NCBI GenBank assembly: GCA_016647705.1
Contig: CM028330.1
Span: 29,406,649-29,470,648, forward strand
Direction: 5' to 3'
DNA: 64,000 nt
Source of the DNA: Eucommia ulmoides
Taxonomy: Eukaryota > Streptophyta > Magnoliopsida > Garryales > Eucommiaceae
In this document: positions 58,870 to 64,000 of the stretch, piece after piece
Layout: each line of letters begins with the position of its first letter
How positions within the stretch are numbered: position 1 is the stretch's first letter
Program-made: the position numbers and the translations under genes
Notes under the pieces: generated by a model
Databases searched by the model: none
The model's input: only the letters and a program-made list of their open reading frames with translations
What the model was told of the DNA's origin: nothing

Positions 58870-61800
58870 TCACAGTCCACTCGAATTCTCCCCTTCAACT
58901 TTAAGCTGTTGTATTCTCTGGCGTAGCCTTCGCCGATGATCATGAATCTTGAACAGTCCGTGTCCCAAGATCACGGCAGAGTATATTCCGTGCGTGATTA
59001 TTGGAGCGAGAATATTACTTGTCTGTTAAAATTTTCATTAGGATAATTAATATTTATTCAAATTTGTTTTTAAAATTTTTGTTTAGATCTGCAAAAATGA
59101 AGGAATTATTGGTAAGTTTCAGTTACCTGAATCCATTCGAATCCAAGGTAAAGGGCTAGAACTGCTTCCAAGAGAGGAGAGTATATCTTTTTCATTTGCC
59201 TTTTCTCATACCAAGCTGTAGCACATTCAACATAATAAGATTATAAGTTTAACTTGAAAAATGTGTCATACTTTTCGTTTCCTTGGTGTTAGTTTATTCT
59301 GTTCCCCCAGAAACTTGGAACAGAAGCACAAATATTTTGGAAAATTTCTTTCTTATTCCCAAAAAGATTTGTTCAATAAATCTAGAGCAAAGCAGAAACA
59401 TGTTTTTTTCCTTCTAATATTTCTGTTTCTATTCCCTGTTTTGCAGGGATAGAAACCAAAATCTGGGAACACAAACACTAAACCAATGGGGCCTAGTGTT
59501 TCTGTTTCTCTGTTTTTGCTTCTGTTACAAAAATACATGAAACAGACTAAACAAAAGCAAAGAAAATTTGTTTACATTTTGATCACATAAACTTAATCTA
59601 AAAAAAGGGAACAGGAGCAAAAACAAAATGAAAGACAAACTTACGGAACCTTAACAGAAACAAAATCAATGAAATAAAAAGGTCTAGATTTTCTTTTTTA
59701 TATTTTTCAGAATATCGCTTTCTTTTTTCCGTCTTTACTTTGGGTTTGGGTTGGGTGAGCAAAATGGTGTTTCCAAATGCAAATCACCCAAATAAGAAGA
59801 CGGAGCAAATCCCCGCTAGAAAATAAAATGACTAAATGACAAGAGGAAAAAAAGTCTCAAATAAAATAAGAAGAGATACAAACATAATATCAAGAAAGGG
59901 CTATCGTTTTAACCTGCAAAGAGTTTTTTCAGATCTTCACGACAAGAATGGGATTTCAGAACTGGTGCAACTACATAGGTAGGATCTGCCAGAAGCAATA
60001 GCAATTTCTTCTTTAAATATGCTAATAAATATATATATATATATATATATATTCAAAAAACCTAAAAGAAGAGAGAAAAAAAAAAAGCCAACCTTTTGGT
60101 GAGGCAGCCACATAGTAAAGGGAACCAGTAAGGGCAGCTGTGATCACAGCTGCAAATGCTTGAGCAAATGGAACAAATGGAGGCAGTATGCCCGTCTACA
60201 ATTTAAACAAGGAATCCATCATTTACGCTGGGTGTAGGATAAAAACAAACACATTTAGGAGTTTATAGAAGAGAATATTTATAGAGGTCATACCAATGAT
60301 GCCATCCCCCGAGCATCTATCACCAAATCACCGCTCCTTAGAAACATGTCCGCTAATGCACCCTAGAGTGTTGTAGAATAGAAGAAAAACGCAAACGATC
60401 ATTTCCAGAAGGAAAATGAATGTACTAATAAAGTAAATCTTTGTCATGCTTACCTAAAATATGAGGGACAGGGAGAGAAAGGGTGGAAAACGGAGATTGT
60501 CGTGAATTAGTTCCTATGTAAATGCGAGTTCATTATCGAAAGCCTACAAGATTATAATGGACAAAGAAAATAAACTTTTCATCAAGTGTGCTTCAGTTTG
60601 TGGTAAAGAACAATCTATCACAAGTGTCAGATGGACTTCGGAATTTGTTTTATGGCATGTTCTATATCCTGAACCCTATTTTGCTCCTTTTTTGAAATAT
60701 TAGTCTAGTTTAGATAATTACCCAATTAGGGAAACCTTTAAATTTTCTCTTTTTTCTCCACCCCTTTTTCTTTATCTTCGACCCTAACCTCCGCACCCGC
60801 ACCAAATTTTTTGCCTCTCCAGCCCACGGAGGAAGGTCGCTGGTTGTGGATGAATTTCCACTTATCCAAAAATCTCTATCGGTCGGTTTGGGTAAGGTAT
60901 TTGAATTTGAAATTTGATTGAAAAAGAGATTTGTAAAGATTTTTTCACAAGAATTCAATAACAGAATTTTACAATCCCTTTTCCAAATTAAATACCTTAG
61001 TCAAATAACTCACCAAAAGGATCCTCAAGTTCTTAAAGAGAATTTATGAAAAGGAAGTGATTATTTAGGGGAAAAAACAGCAATGAACAAGGGAAAGAAA
61101 ATTTTGGGGAATGTATAAAGTCCTAATAGAACATATAGTAGTATTAATTAGTAACATATCCGTAATACCTAAGCGGGTTAGTCCGGTTGGTGAGGGGAGG
61201 TATCATTTTCCTTGTTAACCAGGATTTGATCATCTGGCAGAGCACTTTAGAAATAAAATTCTGAATGCACCACTCCAATATGGGGTAGTGCACCATTAAG
61301 ATCGCCGAAAAAGAGATTAGTCCAGGTACGTGTAAAGTTAGTTGGCCTGGACACACTTTACCGTCTAATACACATGCGCACACATAAAAAAATCTAACAA
61401 AGTCGTAATTGCAATTGACCCTGAAAAGAATCCAACATAAATGGTCCAAAACCCCATTTCTGTCATCTCAAAACACCAGACGTCAGCTTAATAGCTAAGA
61501 AACTGACCTGAACAGCAGCGCGGTAGAAGAGCTCCTCACCGACAGAGCTCGCGGCAACAATGAGTATAAACTGCAAATTTAACCAAAACAAATCAATCTT
61601 CTCCTTTCAATTTCGACATTATTCAAGAAAAGGTATCAATTAACTATGAAAAAATCGGATATTACCTGCCATGGTGACATTCCATAAAAGAAGCTTCGTA
61701 ACTCCTCATCCTCCACATCCCTGATAGCTCGAGCATGAGGAGAAAACTTGACCACCTCATCCTGTAAGCACATAAATTTATACAATAAATAAATAAATAT

Positions 61801-63065
61801 ATGCACCGTTTGGTAAATTTTTTTTTTCTTAAAGTACTTTTATTGTCAAAAAAAAAAATTATTTTAACAAAAAAGTAAGGATGATATTATCCATATAAAT
61901 GATCTCTAAAAATTGCCGATGGTTGAGAAAATTGAAGTAGAGAGGCTTTAGTTCATCAATATTTTAAAATTAACAAACGTAAAAACAATTTTTTTTTTTT
62001 TTTTGCTTTTCAAAAAGGTATTCTTACTCTCTTGATTTTTAAAAGTACTTTATTTAAATGCCAAAAAAAAAAAAAAGCGCTATTTTCATTTTAAGCATTT
62101 TAGCTTGAAAAAAAATTAATTAAAAATAATGCCCGTGTGAAAATCAAGAAATGAAAATTGCATGAGTTGAAATAATATGTATTATAAGGAAATTCAGTGC
62201 ACAAGAACCACACATGGTATGTGTGCGTGTGTTATCCGTCCAACTTCTTTTGATTTTGGTTTGGCAGAAGAAACAACGAACATACATCTAATATAAAGAG
62301 GAGGGCCATTATTGGAGGAGCTGCATATCCCAGTCCTTCTACAATTGCATCTAATGATGGATAGAATCCACCGGTGAAATCAGTTCCCGTCATGGAGCAT
62401 ATGAACTTTCCGGCTAAAGTCATTGCACCGTATATCCCTATATTTCACATTAGAAAGAGCATCAGCATCTATAAATGATAACTCCTTTTCCACCATTAAA
62501 GCGTATACTTTTGATCGGAATAATTCTCTTTTATTTTTATTTTATTTTTCAGTTAAGAAAGAAAAAAGTAGTACTTAAAAGCTTGGCGCAGTAATTGAAA
62601 CAATTTTTCATTCATTATCAGAAAAGTAAGGCCAATTGATAGATTTCGAACCAAAAAAACGTCCTCAGAGAAATTAAACCAGTTTATTCGTTTCCCCTGC
62701 ATTTTCTCAGCAACAAAACAAGATGAAACAGTGTTTATAGCACCAAACTTACCGATTCCATAACTGAGCCGAACAACGGCTCCAATCTTCTCCCAAACCG
62801 GAAAATCAGCATCGCTGAAGCTCTGATTGAATGTAGTCACCTCCATGGCCGAAGTCGTGTACACCGCACGACCCTCTCTCTCCGCTCCGTCGATTCTCTC
62901 GTTACCCCTCTCCGCCGTAGCCTTCGCGCGCACCACCGTTAGTCTAACTCCGCCACACCTCCTATTCCTTTTCAAATTCAACGCCAAGTCACAGAGACCG
63001 ACCTTGCACGAGGAAATCGACGTTGTCGGAAGAGTCGGAGCTCGAGAAATCAACGGAAACCCCAT
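58870..63065 (-). CDS. CPBP intramembrane (CAAX-protease-like) protein, probably plastid; 9 exons, 369 aa
   Basis: Exons: 62753-63065, 62286-62437, 61666-61761, 61508-61570, 60294-60362, 60093-60195, 59914-59985, 59127-59215, 58870-59022. All borders are GT-AG and join in frame. The ATG at 63,065 (MGFPLISRAP) starts a Ser/Arg-rich, acid-poor stretch of about 70 residues that fits a plastid transit peptide. Hydrophobic segments lie at about 138-154, 187-197, 238-260, 303-317 and 323-341. The family motif EExxxR is E199-E200-L-F-Y-R204. A later metal-motif candidate is H330 in APIITHGIYS; H340, H346 and H348 follow. The usual middle FxxxH histidine is not evident in PPFVPFAQAFAAVITAAL (exon 6). 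Members include Ras-type CAAX proteases and plastid proteins such as Arabidopsis SCO4, which this resembles in layout; orthology is inferred, not tested. A SINE lies in intron 4. Confidence 0.88.
61169..61365 (+). mobile_element. SINE (Au-like 3' part) in intron 4 of the CPBP gene
   Basis: TTAGTCCGGTTGGTGAGG (A-box-like) and CAGGATTTGATCATCTGG (B-box-like) are followed by GTAGTGCACCATTAAGAT, GATTAGTCCAGGTACGTGTA and TTGGCCTGGACACAC. The last parts resemble the GGATTAGTC...GTGCGTAAGCTGGCCCGGACACC end of Au-type plant SINEs. It is antisense to the gene. The 101-codon minus frame over it is chance. Ends are approximate. Confidence 0.6.
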
Positions 63066-64000
63066 TTTCCTGCCGCCGAATTTGAAAAAATTCAAGCCGA
63101 AAGCTTCGCAATCAGTGTCCGAAATGGAACAAAACAAAGTCGATTAGTCTTCTTCACCTCTTCGCCGGCGTCGTCTTCGTCTCCGGGCTTGTGCATAATG
63201 TTGATGAGGTTTCGGAGCTTCGGAAGGGCACGAATGTATATGGTCCGTTGGTTTTGTAGTTCAGTGGGGCCTGAGAAAGTCAGCGGCATCTTCTCATCGG
63301 ATCTGTTTGGATGTGTCGAATGAACGGATGAGATGTGATGGACTGCGTGGCCACTGGGGGCCTATGTAGCCGGCTTATGTATTTTTCTTTTTTATTTATT
63401 TTTCTTGTTCGGAAATCTTCAGGACTTGGAATTGAGATTTTTTGAAGGAATATCTAGCTAACCAACGAGCAATCGCCAAGTGGAGATAAATCCCTCTAAA
63501 GGAGTTGTTTAGCTAAAGGGGCCTTACAGGTGAGAAATTTCCAAATGGTTCCCTTTTTTATAAATTATATAAATGGGTGTAACTCACCTTGAGACGGCCA
63601 ATTTTAACCTTCAATTTTTTATTTCTGTGAAACTGGCTTTGTCAAGTCCGGTTTCACAAGTTTGGGGCCCCCATCCCCCATCCCCATTCTTATATATATA
63701 TATAATTTAAAAGTTTATTTTTTATTTCAAAACTAAAAATATATTATAAATTATAATTATTTTGTAACATATAATTAATTTTAAAAAATAATAATAAAAA
63801 TGACCATACTGAAATTAAACGCGTTAACCAATACAATTAATCATTTAAAAAATTAGATAAACGCGTTTGTGATTTTAGCTCTTTACAGTTTACTTATTTA
63901 TTTTTAAAAATAAATTTTGAAAATGGTATACATAAACTTCTACACCAAAAAATTATAAAACGTAGAAATGAATAACGTTTCTCATAAAAACGCATTTCCT
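63066..64000. other. 5' UTR, promoter region and intergenic DNA of the CPBP gene
   Basis: A minus-strand upstream ORF of 65 codons (63,092-63,289, ATG in AAGATGCCGC) ends 26 bases before the main ATG, in another frame; it would be a uORF if transcription starts upstream of it. From 63,360 the DNA is AT-rich with a CCCCATCCCC repeat near 63,668 and (TA)n at 63,693. No clear TATA box for the gene was found and no further gene is visible to the window end. Confidence 0.5.

Larger units (their letters stand above)
56158..59924. repeat. Segmental duplication, copy B (partner 27,470-35,063)
   Basis: It contains gag, PBS, LTR, SINE, and exons 9, 8 and the last bases of exon 7 of the intact CPBP gene. 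Homology ends inside exon 7 at about 59,924. Because the intact gene continues to the right, this side is the donor or parental arrangement. Confidence 0.85.

Noticed and set aside
61144-61449. 101-codon minus-strand frame in CPBP intron 4
   Set aside because: It runs over a SINE and ignores the good splice sites of exons 4 and 5; no similarity to known proteins.
63066-63137. In-frame upstream extension of the CPBP protein (FCSISDTDCEAFGLN...)
   Set aside because: It would need a TTG start; the first in-frame ATG (63,065) gives a normal transit peptide, so the extension was left out.

Overview
The window looks like nuclear DNA of a flowering plant, most likely a eudicot. The evidence is two nuclear-encoded organelle-protein genes with GT-AG introns, placed at the two ends of the window. 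Between them lies about 52 kb of AT-rich, deeply nested and decayed LTR retrotransposons. I cannot name the species. No bacterial genes, CRISPR arrays, rRNA genes or intact tRNA genes were seen.

Genes. At the left end, on the minus strand, is the 5' part (three exons, 204 codons) of the mitochondrial ribosomal protein L21 gene (RPL21M, called NFD1 in Arabidopsis). Its last exon lies outside the window. At the right end, also on the minus strand, is a complete nine-exon gene for a 369-residue, probably plastid-targeted CPBP-type (CAAX-protease-like) membrane protein with an EExxxR motif. All nine exons join in frame. A decayed copy of its last exons (end of exon 7, exons 8 and 9) lies about 25 kb away at 34.1-35.1 kb. 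It is part of a direct segmental duplication that also carries a Ty3/gypsy gag, PBS and LTR and a SINE.

Layout. 0-4.1 kb: RPL21M, with an 815-bp foldback Mutator-type element in intron 2 (perfect 9-bp target duplication). 4.1-6.4 kb: AT-rich spacer. 6.4-12.0 kb: 5' LTR, primer-binding site and leader of an Ogre/Tat-type gypsy element. A 1.7-kb Mutator element (perfect 9-bp target duplication) lies inside this LTR and carries a fragment of a BES1/BZR1-type transcription-factor exon, so it is a Pack-MULE. 12.0-19.0 kb: a broken SIRE/Maximus-like copia element with both LTRs. 19.0-21.1 kb: a second, truncated Ogre-type LTR. 21.1-26.9 kb: a minus-strand copia gag-pol remnant split by a 2.1-kb solo SIRE-like LTR. 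26.9-33.5 kb: a gag-only gypsy element on the minus strand, with a second, plus-strand gypsy element nested inside it. 33.5-35.1 kb: SINE and CPBP pseudogene. 35.2-56.2 kb: one decayed Ogre/Tat-type element interrupted by two solo Athila-type LTRs, a nested pair of Athila elements, a hAT-type MITE and an unclassified LTR-like block. 56.2-58.4 kb: the second copy of the gag-PBS-LTR segment. 58.4-63.1 kb: the CPBP gene, with a SINE downstream and another in intron 4.

Only the two end genes look functional. Everything between them reads as pericentromeric-type or heterochromatic repeat DNA with many stops, lost CpGs and nested insertions. The insertion order can be read from target-site duplications and, at one site, from an empty allele kept in the duplicated copy. 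The most interesting items are the BZR1-carrying Pack-MULE, the duplication that copied the 3' end of the protease gene together with retrotransposon DNA, a perfect 36-bp palindrome next to a TATA box that sits in its own inverted repeat, and the CpG-rich GTCGAC cluster in the SIRE-like LTR.
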